Shown piece after piece: positions 22,886 to 35,459 of a stretch of DNA of 64,000 nucleotides; position 1 is the first letter of the stretch, and each line of letters opens with the position of its first letter. Location: contig NC_063153.1 of the NCBI RefSeq assembly GCF_020921035.1, positions 9,114,001 through 9,178,000 on the forward strand, given 5' to 3'. The notes below the pieces were generated by a model. The model made no database searches, was not told the DNA's origin, and saw only the letters and a program-made list of their open reading frames with translations. The DNA comes from Rhodamnia argentea. Lineage: Eukaryota > Streptophyta > Magnoliopsida > Myrtales > Myrtaceae. Both the position numbers and the translations under genes were made by a program.

Positions 22886-23060
22886 AGGGTAAATTTATCA
22901 CAAAAGTACCATTTTGGGATTTTTTTATGGTCAAAAAATAGTTCGGGGTAAATTTATCGCATGTGTACCAGTTTGAAATTTTTTGTGGTAAAAGGAAAAA
23001 AGTTTGGGGTAAATTTGTCACAGCTGTATCGGTTTGAGGTTTTTCATGGTATTAGCCCTT
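22886..23060. repeat. ~60 bp degenerate tandem repeat, three units
   Basis: Units begin with GGGTAAATTT at about 22886, 22946 and 23007. Each carries a variant of 'atcacannngtaccagtttg' and an AT-rich tail. No coding content. Confidence 0.8.
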
Positions 23061-25288
23061 TAAAAAGTGTGTGTAATTTAATATAGAAAGTCATACAAAG
23101 GGAGAAGTAATGGCTCTACCATAATAAATTGACATTTACAATACTTTATAAAGGGAAAAAGAAGGAGAAGAATATCAAAATTTCTTATTTTATCTATTTT
23201 CTCCCTCCACAATTGCTTATCATTCTTTTATTACCGGGTACGTTCTTGTGGATCGTCAGAAGAAGACACTCAAAATAAAATAAATAGTTCAGTAAGGAAT
23301 AATTATATGACCTGTGAAAACATCTAGAATTTATAAGAACAATCACAAAATCATCAAAAGCTTACTCCAAAACATGCCCAAAAAGGAAGGCTACCAAGTA
23401 CTTATCTTGAAGTTGCCATTGTTACGTGCTATACAAGTAGCAATTATGGAAAATCCAGGAAAAGAAGTAAAATGGTGTCAATCTTAGTCAATGGTTGTTG
23501 GCATATTTGATAGGAGGATCTCGACTAAGGAAACGGGAAATCTGTGCTTCTCCTTGTTGCATATTTTATAATTTGAAATTGTATGCGCCCACTTGGTATG
23601 TTCGGTAGGAAAAATTATATTTCTAATTTGGGTGTCTTTACGATCTCAATTGAGTAGGAACGATAATAGCCTTAACCCTGCTCCTCGACCTGCGCCGTGC
23701 TAGCTAGAAAAAATTTCCCTCACTTATTTTATACACGATGGACATTCTAATGGAGATCATGTGGGATAGATGTAAACATTTAGCTTACAATGCATTCTTA
23801 AAACTAATGATTTAATAATGAAAATATAAATGTTATGTAAAATCCAACACAACGGCTACCTTGCCAAAAAAGTTTCGTAAATGGAAAATAAAAATTTAGC
23901 AATGATGATATAAGAGTATTAAAAAAAAACTTAGAATAACGTACTTACAATCATAAAAGAAGGAAATGTCTATAAGACAAAATATGTAAGGCCAAAAGTG
24001 GCGAATCGAGGAGAGGCGTGTTGGGGTGTGGTTCATACTTCCCAATGACAGGAAAGCATGTGGGCGATAGAGGACCGGAGGCGCAATGGCGGAGGAACGT
24101 TCTTGAGCGCTTGTTGAGTGGAGGAGCAAACCGCAACAAGACGGTGGCACGGCTAAGAGTTATGGCGTGCAGCGACGGAAGTGGAAGGAGAGATGAAGGT
24201 TTTCACTGGAAGTCGTAAAGGATGACGTGGAAAAAACTCTCAGATCGAAATCGAGAGAGAGAACTCCCATAGAAGGGAGAGAGAGGCGAAGATTCCTTTT
24301 CAGACTGCTCGTGGACATCCTTTTGGGCCAAGATTCTTGAAATGTATCAGAAGTTGTTGCAATCTTTGTCAGGATGGCTGGTGTTGGCATGACAATTCTT
24401 GCGGAAACTATGGCAGCCGACGGCTCCAAATTAAACACTTTTTTGTAAGTTTCTTAATTACTATACACATTTAAATTAAATTTTGGTACTTTCAGTACCA
24501 TACTTTTCTAAATCGTGTATAAATGAAGCGTAAATGACTGGCAAAGTTGGTGGTGCCATTATTTCCTTTTATATCTCGTATGAGCGTTCTCCATAGAGTT
24601 GCAAACTGGAGAGGCCTTTGTTGCTAATTCCCTGGCTAGTGGCTAGGTTTAAGAGAGGTGCATGTTAAACTTTAATTTATTTCGAGGAAGATGTTTTGTG
24701 AGATCTTCAAATTTGACTTCTCTGTCGTCTTTGGTGTCGTATTTGTATTTGGCTTCTTCTTCCTCCGTGCATCTGTTTGTCTAGGTCTCTTCGGCCAACG
24801 GCCAATCTGGTCGCTTCGCCGTCCCGTCGTCACCATGGCTCCAGATCTGGTCTTCAGCTTTGTTTTTGTCTGTACGTCTGCTTGTTTTCAAGTCTTCCAC
24901 TGACGTCATTATTCAGATCTGGTTGCCTCCATCCTTTCTCTCTACGTCTGTTAGTAATATCAGGTTCTTGTCCTCCATGAAGATTTGTATTTGTTACCAT
25001 TCTTTTATAACTTCTTAGAGGCCTATGGTTCATGTTATCTCCAATTCGTCGTTCCACGAAGGATGCCAATCTACCATTGGAAGCTGCATTAAGTCAAGGT
25101 TATTTCATATTTTGCTTCAAATAGCACTAAGAACCATCAGTATATGCAAGATGGCATGCTTCAATTCATGTTTGCACACGGTGATGCCTAATCTGGTTTA
25201 TGGCAATTACATAATTGTCAAAAAAAAGGAAACGCTCTCTTCTTGGGATCTCTGGCTCGCTTTCAGATATGTTATATGGGCTATTCGC

Positions 25289-25340
<52 letters not shown>

Positions 25341-26785
25341 ATACTGTCATTCTATATGAATTAGTATTGTTATGCTGGCATTTCCCTTGGCTAACTGGCA
25401 TTTCCCTTTTTGTCTTCTTCGCAATAGAGATGCACAAAACAGATAAGACGTGAGAATTGCATATTTTGATTTCTAAATTGTGTATTACAATGAGCGATGA
25501 CTTATACATGTATTTTCACTCAGAGAGAATCTCAAATAAAAGATATCGACAACAGGATTGGTAACTACGACTTGAATCGATCTCTGATCACTAATCAAGC
25601 AAATATTCTGACTGTGCTTTGATTTTGGCGTGAGCTGGAGATTGCATGTCATGTGGATATTCTAATTATGCTTCGATTCTGGTGCGAGTTAGTGAGAACG
25701 TTTGATTCTGGCGTGAGTTAGAACATCTGTGAGTGGACTGGGTCAAAATTTCTCATGAATTCCTATCTCTTTTGTTGCTGGGAATTTCATGTAGACATCT
25801 ATGAGGCTTTTTCGTCTGTTTTCTGAAAGAGAGGGAACATAACAATGCCCTTTGCATTTAGGTCATTGATAAAGGATGCTTCGAGAATTAACTGGTGGAG
25901 CTTTTACCTTGCATTCGCTTTTAAATTACCTGAGCTGAACTTACTGGAGGCGATCAACTATATGTATTGTATTGCTGTATATATGATAACATTCTGTTCA
26001 AGGGTGATTGTGAGGAACTAAAGTCGAAGCTACGCATTTTGTCGCATGCATTTCAATCGGGGTATGAAATATTTGAAAGCAAGAAGAGAGGTTTTTTGGT
26101 GAAATAGCTGGTTTACTTGACATCTTGTGCCCAGTGTCCCTAGAGTAAGCCTCTTATGCTGCTATTATCCAAGTCTTCTCTTGCTCCTCCTCTCGTTTTC
26201 ACTACTCTCGTGACTAGTGAAATCAACTTAAGATATTTCAGTTAAAATTGCTTCTGAGCTTGATCGATGAAAGATATCGGGGAAGTGGGGTAAAAAATAC
26301 CTAATCTTTGAGTCTTTGTATGAATTTCCAATCATAAAAGATTACAATGGCGGGCACTCTTTGTTTCTTTTACTTCTTTTTCCTCGTACAATGTGCTTGA
26401 GTTATGTCTCATGTGATGCGAACTTTGCTTGAGTTATGTCTCATATGATGCGAACTTTCTCTCGCTAGGAGGTATTTTTACAGATTTCATGCTGCCATTG
26501 TCATGCAGAACATGTTTGAAGATGAATCTGCGACTCCAGAAAAGATGGTGAAGCAGACCCCTCACCTAATGGAGAAGAAAGTCCATGGGTTTCTGTTTTG
26601 GTCAAAGTAAAGGGACGACCACTAACAGTACTCAAAAGTATACTACTAAGGCAAAAAGAAGTTAATCAGACAAAAATAAAAATCAACCTTGACAAAAGAA
26701 AGGATAGAGTCGCAAATGAATAAATCTTGGTACAATAAGCGGAATAATAAAAATTCAACATCTGCGCTTGGGCATAGAAAATGGA
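23061..26785. other. Intergenic DNA, no recognised gene
   Basis: Several open frames (for example minus 24160-24438 and plus 24691-24903) show no known domain. The 24000-24450 part is richer in GC and could be a decayed exon. A CT/CA microsatellite lies at 25291-25341, and a 32 bp phrase 'gagttatgtctcatntgatg' is repeated near 26398 and 26430. Confidence 0.45.
25291..25341. repeat. (CT)n(CA)n compound microsatellite
   Basis: Fifteen CT units are followed by ten CA units without interruption. Confidence 0.95.
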
Positions 26786-28522
26786 TCACACACCTAACAA
26801 AAATTCACATTGGTCGGAAGTCCTGGGGAGCTCATTTAGAAGTTGCAGCAAGTTCCCTGGCAGTTGCTTTGTCCGTAGAGGATGTATGAATAATTTTTCT
26901 AAAACTCCAGCCATCTTGAGTAGAATCCTTATGGCTTTGAGTGCCCTATCATCCGCTACAAAGTTACAAATTTTGATCACCTTAAGCGACGATTGGAGAC
27001 ACTGAGGCACAGGGCCGAAGTTTGAATCGACTGTTCCGGAACGCACACAAATGCCCTGGTTTATCACATTTCTGTGTTAGTTGATTTGATAGTTAATTAA
27101 GCATTTGACTGGAAACGATAGCAATTGAACAATTACATACCCAAGTGAATTCGAGATAACTCAAACAAGGACTCTTGTGGAGAATCGCACCAATGAATCC
27201 AAATTCTAAGAGCAAAACAGGACGAGACGTCTCCAATACTAGCTCATTGAGGTGACGGAAGAGGGTGAGAGAGGTGAGAAGATCCGGTCTCTTGTATATA
27301 AGCTAAATAAGAAAGCCAAAAGACGAAGTTGCTATATCAAATTCAGAATGATCAAAAGCACCATGAGATATATTATATGATCCAAGGAGTGATGGCTGAA
27401 GCACTAAAGAGTATAATAAATACGTACCTCGACAGGGTTAAATAAAGACAGGCGTTTCACGCACGAAAGATCCTTTAAGAGCTTATGTTCATGGTAAGCA
27501 CAACGATGACGATGACGAGGATGAGGCCATCCAAACAAAGGGAGATCAATCTGAGCAGCAACTAGAGAGGACGAACTCGATATTGTATAGTAATCGATAA
27601 ATCGCCCCCTATAAATGAAGGACTTGATACGAGCTCCACGGACCACTAAATGGAGGGTACTTTCCAAACCCTCATAAAGGGGATGCTCAAATATGCGCAC
27701 GTTCAAAAGCTTGGGAGCAGAAATTTGAATAACCTTGAGTCTCCTCCACTTGCATCTGTTTAGAAACAACTCCTCAAGAGAACAGCACGACAGATGCTTC
27801 TCTACTGAACTGTCACTCCCGAAATCAACGCACGCAAGCGTTAAGACCTTGAGATTATTTAGACAAACTAAGGAAGGGAGTCTCAGTTCATAAGGCATAG
27901 ATAGACAGAACTCAATCAGTGTTTCAGAGTTAAAGACACAACTAGGTAGCACATATTCGAGCAATCCTTCATTTATACACAGATGGAGCACCTCAACTTT
28001 GCGCTTTACCACCGCTGTAATCCAAGCATCGATGAGAGATGTATCAGAAACACTTCTTCTTTTGCAGAAGAGAGAAAACACTTTCACGGGAAAGTCGTGA
28101 AGTAACAATGCTTTGTCCACAAAGTTCACGAAATGCACCTGATCTCGGAAATTGAGTTGGGAGATATGGAGCCTAGGATTGTTACTAGACAAGTGCTCCC
28201 ACTTTTTTGACAGCACGCTCGTTCTCACCACATCTTTCGGTTGGAGAAAGCTTAGGATGTGCCAAAGAATGTCATCGGGCAGATCACACATCTGTGTGGA
28301 GCTGCGAACATCTTGCTCTTCATTCAAGTTCGTGCTTGGGCATTTCTTGGCGGCACAACAAACCCCAGCGCAGAATGCGCCAAGGAACTTGGACAAGCGA
28401 GAACGTCGACGGTGTGCCATGGGCATTGAGCAACCCTCCTTATCCGTAAAAAGTTGGCATTGAGCTTTTTGAACCGGAGGCCTCCCGTCCATGAGTTCCG
28501 CAATCTGTCGTGAAGAAACCAT
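26786..28522 (-). CDS. F-box/FBD/LRR-like protein, three exons
   Basis: F-box proteins act as substrate receptors of SCF ubiquitin ligases. Exons read 28522-27428, 27290-27141 and 27055-26786, all phase 0, giving about 504 residues, normal for the plant F-box/FBD/LRR family. The F-box lies at about residues 78-118 (DLPDDILWHILSFLQPKDVVR, then SVLSKKWEHL), leucine-rich segments follow, and an FBD domain ends the protein (VPQCLQSSLKVIKI, LLKMAGVLEKL). Donors are GAG/GTACGT and TGG/GTATGT; acceptors are ACAAG/AGACCG and AACCAG/GGC, the last with a poor pyrimidine tract and so least certain. The 70-residue stretch before the F-box is unusual, so the true start might be downstream. No stop or frameshift is seen. 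Substrate unknown. Confidence 0.78.
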
Positions 28523-28853
28523 GTGAGAGGATAAGGAAGGTTCTCCTTTTCGTTTTCCATATATGTCATGTGCTTTTTGGGTTATAAACTTATTAAGCTT
28601 AGCGTGTCTCCTTTGACGTTGGGTTGCTTTTTCAATAGAACGACTGTCTTAGACTTTTTTGTTTCTTTTTGTTTTTGCAGGGGAGGATTAACAGCAAAGA
28701 AGAAAGCATATAAGATGATAGGAATGGCTTGAAGATTAATAACGACAGTAAACCCTAAGGCCAAAAAATAAGAGAAAAAGAAGTACCTTTTCTTAGCGAT
28801 GGAATTCAGCAGTCGAGGAATGAGCAGGACGACAAATTCTTTGGAGAGAGCTT

Positions 28854-28862
28854 CTTTTTATA
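28854..28862 (-). promoter_or_regulatory. TATA box of the F-box/FBD gene
   Basis: TATAAAAAG on the minus strand lies about 330 bases upstream of the start codon. It would give a leader of roughly 300 bases. Confidence 0.5.
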
Positions 28863-28864
28863 GT

Positions 28865-29042
28865 ATTCAATGCCAGAGTGATGCCAAATCGTTCATTTCC
28901 TTACTTTGTTAATTACGTGTTGACATTCGTTTATAGAATTCAATGCAGAGAGATACAAAACAAGATCTCTTTCTTAATTATAGCAAGATTATATGATATG
29001 CCAAATCGTTCATTGCCTTTCTTTGTTAATTACGTGTGTACA
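28865..29042. repeat. Tandem duplication in the F-box gene promoter
   Basis: 'atgccaaatcgttcatt' followed by 'ctttgttaattacgtgt' occurs at about 28879-28920 and again at 28999-29040, with 'attcaatgcagag'-like sequence before each. The spacing is about 120 bp. Confidence 0.8.
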
Positions 29043-30570
29043 ATTCCTATTTTTAAGTCATACATACTTTTTCATTTCATGTGATCTCGACTAGTGTGTA
29101 TATTTATATGATGTAAATTAGGTCTTGCTTTTCTAAATTGGGTTTTGTTTGTTCATATTTTTAATGAAAAATATAGACCTAGATTGCGTCCATGTGTTCT
29201 TGTTACCAAGTATCCAGCGAAAGAGCACACGTAACGCACAAGCAACTTGCGGGCGGGAGTCGAGATTAGGAATGGTTTAGCTAGAGCAAAAATAGGAAAG
29301 ATTTGTTGCTTAAATTTGAAAAGTCTCAGAGATTTAAGAAATTGTGATTTGAAGAGTTAGAGATTCATCTCACATTTAAATTCCAATCTCGTCCTTCGGT
29401 TGATGACATGCCATTCTAATTCATGTCGACTTTTCGTGAATTTTACGGAAAAAAGTTTGGACTTTTTTTTTTCTTTGGAAATCTGAAATTTTACGTTGCG
29501 TTTGGTCGTCGGGATTTTTAGCTAGGGTAGGATTGGATATGATAAGATATGAAATACAGGAAATTTACCATATCATATCTACTGTTTGATAAATCACAGT
29601 AATAAAGTTGGATATATTCATATCCTATTATGTTCATTATTTGGTATTACACATATAGATGTAAATGAATATGAAAATACATAAACGCAAACTATAAGAA
29701 TCTCTCATAATTCGCTGCCAACTCTAATAAGAGAGAAAATATGATTATTCGCATTTGCAACTTCAAAAAAATTTGTCTCTCTCGCTACTTTCGTTAAATT
29801 TTAACATGAACCACAAAGCTACAAAGAACAATGAGTTTTGACTCTTTTTCCGTTTTCATAGACTTTTGAGGTGAACCAGAAACCAATGCGGGATAAGAAG
29901 TTTCAACTCTCTCACCGTTTTTGTAGCATTTTGACCTGAACTAAAAAACTATAAAGAAGTGGTGAAACTTCAACATGAATCAAAGATACATAGGAGAAGG
30001 AGAAGGAGATTTCTATTTTTTTTTTAGAAATTTCATTGCCACACGTTCTTCAAGAATTTGAAAGATCATTTCAAGTTCGCATTTGTTCATTTAAAATTTA
30101 GGTTCTTCTACTTCATTTTTATTTACTTATTTTTTTATCACTTTTTCCATTATTTTTATTCCGTTCCATCATGTCTTAATAAATTTTTTATTAAATAACA
30201 AATTGTACTGCCAAAAAATCCTTCTTTGAACTCACCCAATAAAAAATCCTTCAATTCATAATGACATGGTTATGAAGTGTGTATAAGTATGTGCACAGAA
30301 TATATATTATAAAGTAGAAAGAAATTAAAATTTAAATATATATAGGAATAAATAAAAATTTATTTTTATTTTATTTTTAATATTAGGATTCAAATATAAT
30401 TCATATTTAATTATTATTTTATTTTATTTTTTAAGAAGTTTGTTATTCGAGAAAAAAATAACTTTTATACTATGAACATAATAAATCCTATCCACTTTTA
30501 TCCCACCTCCCCATGGGATAATTTTGTCCAGTCTATATTCCCTTATATCCCACTTTATCCAGTCCTAGGC

Positions 30571-33441
30571 TGTCACGCCCCGATCCTCGAGCGCGCAACA
30601 TCCCTGTCATCTCGTCCCTTGGGTTAAAAGGATAGCGTCCCGGGCACGCTATCAACCCATGAGATTAACTACGCATGCGGAAACGTATAATATTCCCGGA
30701 CAAAAATATAAAATAGGGATAGGCAAGTAGGAAAAACACATTAATTCAAAAAAAATCATTTAATTTACAATCACGTCGTGAGTCAACTGAAATGACATGC
30801 TAGTTGGTCCCATACTTCGGGACGGGGTAGGTCAACTTAGTACCTACTTCAATAGGGCTGCGTCACTCTCGTCCTTATTAGCTTTTCAAGTACTACTAGC
30901 TCCATCACTTAGAACCCGAAAATAGTTTAATAACGATGGGGTGAGATATAAATTTCGGTGAGTCAACGCCTAAGCCTGGCTAAGGCGTTGATTCGTCTAG
31001 AGGGTCCTATGAGTCAATCACATATTGATCCATAAATATCTCAATCACATGCGGCTCACTTGCTGAAAATCACACGGTATGCAATAACCAACATAATATG
31101 CCACACATAACAATCCATGATTGTCACGTCAATCACACACGCAGACACCACACGTGGTCCGATTATTAACGGCCATCCGGCCCAATTGCACACGACCGGT
31201 GTGACTTTACACTACGATCGGCGGTGTCCACTCGCGGGACCAGGCTTCGTCCCTTACTTCCGGCGACGGCATCCGATAGCCCGTGTGAATCGTACGACCG
31301 GCACGACACGGCACTATCGGGAATCCCCGTAGGGGCTTCGGTCCGTCACAAGCCGCAACCGGCATCCGTCAATCCGTGTGATCCGTACGACGGGCACGGC
31401 ACGAATTGACGTGCATCCGACAAGTCGTATGATTCCGTACGACCGGCACGGTACGAACTTGACAGGAATAGTCCATCGTGTGACCACTCAAGCATACTCA
31501 GCAAATAGCCGGTTTATAATCCGCATTTAGTCAAATGCTCACACGATATGCTCACACAGCAAAACTCTTGAGTAATCACACAAATGCATATGTTGTCCAT
31601 GCGATCTCGCATCCATAAATCGAGTGATCGAACTCCAACCAATCAATCAATTTAACTAGCCATCCATCAAGGCATTTCATCAATTAATCCACTTAAATTA
31701 TAATCGAGCGTAGTTCAATAATTCAATGACAAACATTCAATCCAATCATACGTAATTAAATCCAAATCACCAATCAATCATATGCTCACCCTCGACCTAT
31801 TATTCGCTCGCGATCAAGCAATGTCAATCAATTAATCAATTATTCCATCTAAACTAGCCACAATTAAATTAATCCAATTAATTAGGGCCATTTAACCTAA
31901 ACCGAGTCTCTAGCCTAAACTGGCCCTAATTAATCTACCAAAACACCCTAATAATCTAGTTAAACTAATCCAAACGTAATTAACGACTTAGCCAAGAATT
32001 AGAGGTCGACTCACCGTTAATTGCGCGAGGTTAAGCCGATGATGATCCTCCGAAAAATCCTTAGCGTGAACTTTGGGCTCGAACGGATCGTGAACCAAAA
32101 TCCTCGAACTACGGGCCCAACTTTTGATTTAATGAGTCCGCGGGCCTAATATAAAGCCCAATTGAACAACCCACAGCAAATTGGGTCGAGGCCCAACTCG
32201 CAGGCCCAATAAACAGGCCCAACAGAAACTAGTCCAGCCCCAAAACAGGGGAAACAGCAGCTGGCCGGGGCTAATTGGGCTCTTACGGTGGGCTACGGGC
32301 GGCGATCGGCTTCGGGATTGATGGTGGAGGTGCAAGGTGGTCGGGGGGAAATATGTTGGTGGCCGGTGGTGGCTCACGGTGGCCGGAGGTGGCGCCGGCA
32401 GCAGCAAACAGCAGCTGCAGCAGCAAAACAGAGCAGGGGAAAGTGAAACAGGGGAGGAGGTCGGAGCTGTTCCGGGGGCTCTAGCGGCGGCGGGAGGTCG
32501 TGGGGATGGTTTGAGGGTGTGTCGGGGAGTTTATGGTGGCCGGAGGTGGGCGGAGAAGGGCGGCGTGACGGCGGATAGGGGCTGCGAACAGCACCGGGTG
32601 TAACAGAAGTCAAAACAGGGCAGCAGAGAAGTCCGGCGGTTCTGGGGCTTTGCCGGGCTTTCCGGCGGTGGCTGGGTGAGCTGGGATGGCTGAGTGACGT
32701 CTAGAGGTGTCTAAGGGTGGTCGGAGGCAGTGGCGGTGGCTGGACTTGTGCAAAACAGAAGCGAAGAAGCAGCTGCAGCACAGGTCCGGCGAAAACAGGG
32801 CAATCCGCGAAGCCCTTTTGCAGCGGCCTTTCCGGCGACTCCGGTGGTGCAGCGGCCGTCCGATCACTTCGAGGGGGTTATATGGATGTTGTAGTATGGT
32901 GGGGTGGTCGGTTTCTGTGAGGTTTGTTGCTGAAAATGAAGAAACGAAGGGAGGAAAAAGAGCTGGAGCAAGTCGGTGGAAATAGGGGGAGGTGTGCACG
33001 TGTGAGAGAAAGAGAGAGAGAGAGAGTTCTGGAAAATTTTCTAAGGCTGAGCTGGTCATGTGGGGTCCACTGAATTAATTACCTTGTCCCTTAGCTCATA
33101 AAACCCAAGGGGCATTTTTGTAATTTCACACTTTGGCCGGGGGTATTTTCGTAATTTCGCACCCTAGGTAATTCGGGCGTCCGGAAACCTGACGGTGGGT
33201 TATTTAATCCGAACTTGAGTCAAATTAGCCCGAACGAGGATTAATATGGAATTTTCTAATTCTAAGACGCAATTACTCATTTAATCGGAATTTATTCCAA
33301 TTCGAGTAACGGTCCTGGAAATTCCCGATTTCCGATTTCTAATTTCATAACATCCAAACTTTGAGCATCAAATTAAAATTTTATAGTCGTTCCATAGACT
33401 AGACTTCACTATTTTCTTTGCCCAAAATTTAGGGTGTTACA
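30571..33441 (-). mobile_element. 2.87 kb solo LTR of a Gypsy-type element, TSD TAGGC
   Basis: The segment begins TGTCACGCCCCG and ends GGGTGTTACA. It is flanked by the exact 5 bp repeat TAGGC (30566-30570 and 33442-33446). No internal gag-pol is present, so it is a solo LTR left by recombination between LTRs. The reverse-strand start TGTAACACCCTAAATTTTG is typical of large plant Gypsy LTRs (Tekay/Del-like), so I place it on the minus strand. It contains a GC-rich part (32270-32990) with several chance open frames rich in Gly/Arg, and short subrepeats at 31270-31460. None of these frames resembles a known protein. Confidence 0.88.
31270..31460. repeat. Subrepeats inside the solo LTR
   Basis: Three degenerate units carry 'cgtgtgantcgtacgac' then 'ggcacg' and 'catccg', starting near 31280, 31375 and 31427. 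Confidence 0.75.
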
Positions 33442-33500
33442 TAGGCGGTAGCCAAACACAACATAGCATAACTTTTATCCTATCTTTGTTTTTATCCTGG

Positions 33501-34744
33501 CCAAGAAATGTAGCCTTAAGGTTCTTTGTTTCTTTGGACACCGGAGGGCTTTTACAATTTCAGTCCATAATTTTTCATTAGTAGTTTGGACTTAGACTCA
33601 TGAATAGCTATTACTATATATATACTCTTTTTCTCTTGTAATTGAGGATTGTAATGAGATGTGCGATATACTAATTACAGTGAAATTCTCTACTTGACAT
33701 AGCCCTAATTTAATGGTGAACTAGGATAAAATTTTATGTCTCGATTTCTCTTTTTTTTTTATTTTACGCTTTACTTCGTTTTATTGTGCGTCGATCCTAA
33801 CACTTTTGCACAAGCTCGAGGATTTGGGTTTTTTGGCTAGGTGTCATTAAGAAAATCATAAACGACAATATATCTTTAGAAAATTAATGGACACTGTTCA
33901 TTCAATTTCAAGTGAACATCAGTACATTCGTGGATGAACCTTTTCTGCTACCTTATCAAGATTTTTAGACAAAATGCCTAAATAAATTTTAGATTTTATG
34001 GCATTACTCCAAATAAATAATTTTACCTTCTTGAAACTTGTTAAATCATTGATGAAAATACACGACACAAAAAAGAAAATTGTATACATTAATGCGGAAA
34101 GGGAGGAATTACCAAAATTTTGATTTTTAGGAAGGTTATTGTTTTCACAGAAAAGAATCACCTTTTGAATGAAAATTCTAAGAGATAAGATAAAACTATT
34201 TAGTGACAATCAAGTGTTTACAACCAAAAGACGAAAAAAAAAAAAAGAGTTTAAACGATTTTAAGTTCTTTGGCTAATCGAGGAGGCCAAATAAGCAAAA
34301 GGGCACAGCTAAATCGATTGGATGGATTGGTGCTTCCAATTTTTTCTGTGATGAGACGAAACTACCCAAAAAAAGGAATAATAAGATCTTGACGCTTTGC
34401 CTTCACCGTCTTGCGCCAAAAACAAGAAGGGGAAAGAACTTTCCCTTAGACCATTTAAACATTAACTTTAACAATGACATCGCGTCGTGGTAAGAAAGCA
34501 CGCTGATGAAGACCTTATGCAACTGTTACAAATTCATAGTTACTCAAAGAAAAGTCACAACCACTAATATTACTCAAAGTATACTAATGAAGTTAAAAAA
34601 GGAAGAAGAAGAAGAAGAAGAAGAAGTTACTTAAGCAGAATAGTAACAACCAATCTTGACAAAAGGAAAACTATAATCCCACGTGAATGTGATCTCAATG
34701 TCAATTACTAATAATAGAAAAATTTGACGTCTACACTCAGGCGT
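33501..34744. other. AT-rich intergenic DNA, no gene recognised
   Basis: No conserved frame is seen. A (GAA)n run lies at about 34606-34627. The last 140 bases resemble the 3' flank of the F-box gene (26640-26740). Confidence 0.5.
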
Positions 34745-34799
34745 GGAAAAAACGCTGTAATTTCTCCAAAACTCCAGAAGTCTTCAGAAGAATCCTCAT
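34745..34799 (-). pseudogene. FBD-domain scrap of an F-box gene
   Basis: The minus strand reads MRILLKTSGVLEKL, nearly the same as IRILLKMAGVLEKL in the FBD domain of the gene at 26786-28522. The flanking sequence down to about 34600 also resembles that gene's 3' flank. The rest of the gene is absent; similarity ends at the left border of repeat D. Confidence 0.75.
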
Positions 34800-35370
34800 G
34801 GATGCTACGTATGTGAAGAATGAGACAAAGCGGGGACATGTATGCACATGGAACGGGAAGGGACGGCATCCTTTTCAATTATCAAGCCAATGATAAGGAT
34901 AAATATATACAGAAAGCAAAAAGAGAATATTGGAAAGAGACCAGGCTGTGCAAATCCCATAGACTGCCGGGGGCCAATTCAAAGACACAGATTTTCTATT
35001 ACATCAACCCCCTCCCTTAAGGCATCTCTTTCTTTGTTTTGCTTCGTTTTGCTGACCAAACCGCGTCAAGAAGATTACTTAGTTCTTCATCTTGACGTCT
35101 TAATATGTAAAGTTAAGATATCATATTTATATACTATTTAGTGTTTACTAACAGTTAAGTTCTAGTATTACAAGGTTTTAGGTCAATGTTAATACATACA
35201 TATAACTGTAGGGATTATAACGCAAAATAACAAAAATTACTCCAAGCACCAAGTTTGTTCGCGATGCTCGATCTGTCTTTAGTCCTCTCGATTTATGTTT
35301 TATTGTAAGTTGATAAAGCTTCCTTTGATACGCATTAGAAGACATATTCAAATGGAGAATATTTGTTTCC
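34800..35370. repeat. Repeat D, copy 1: upstream block of RPL15
   Basis: About 570 bp starting GATGCTACGTATGTG matches 54991-55548 almost base for base. The similarity ends at 'gaatatttgtttcc', nine bases before the RPL15 TATA box. Confidence 0.9.
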
Positions 35371-35378
35371 ACAATCAC

Positions 35379-35386
35379 TATAAATA
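35379..35386 (+). promoter_or_regulatory. TATA box of RPL15
   Basis: TATAAATA lies 74 bases upstream of the start codon. A telo-box-like AAACCCTAG follows at about 35432-35440, a motif common in plant ribosomal protein promoters. Confidence 0.7.
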
Positions 35387-35459
35387 CAATCGTCATCGAC
35401 TGAACGAGAGTTTATTTTCTGCAGCTCCTGGAAACCCTAGACACCAGACCGCCACTCCA

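Larger units (their letters stand above)
29496..33500. mobile_element. Older foldback element split by a solo LTR
   Basis: The left end GTTGCGTTTGGTCGTCGGG (29493 onward) has an inverted counterpart on the right, CGGTAGCCAAACACAAC (33445-33462). The sequence inside both ends has similar phrases ('ggattggatatgataa' versus 'ggataaagtgggatat' on the opposite strand). With the inserted LTR at 30571-33441 removed, the element is about 1.1 kb and AT-rich. It is a TIR-type nonautonomous element. The class is not certain. Confidence 0.55.

Noticed and set aside
24160..24438. Minus-strand frame of 92 codons
   Set aside because: No recognised motif and no splice or promoter context; kept only as possible decayed sequence.
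31270..31460. CRISPR-like array
   Set aside because: The repeats are degenerate, unevenly spaced and inside a plant LTR. CRISPR arrays are not expected in plant nuclear DNA.
32275..33059. Several overlapping open frames of 70-149 codons on both strands
   Set aside because: They lie in the GC-rich part of the solo LTR, are rich in Gly, Arg, Pro and Ser, and show no domain. GC-rich DNA gives long chance frames.
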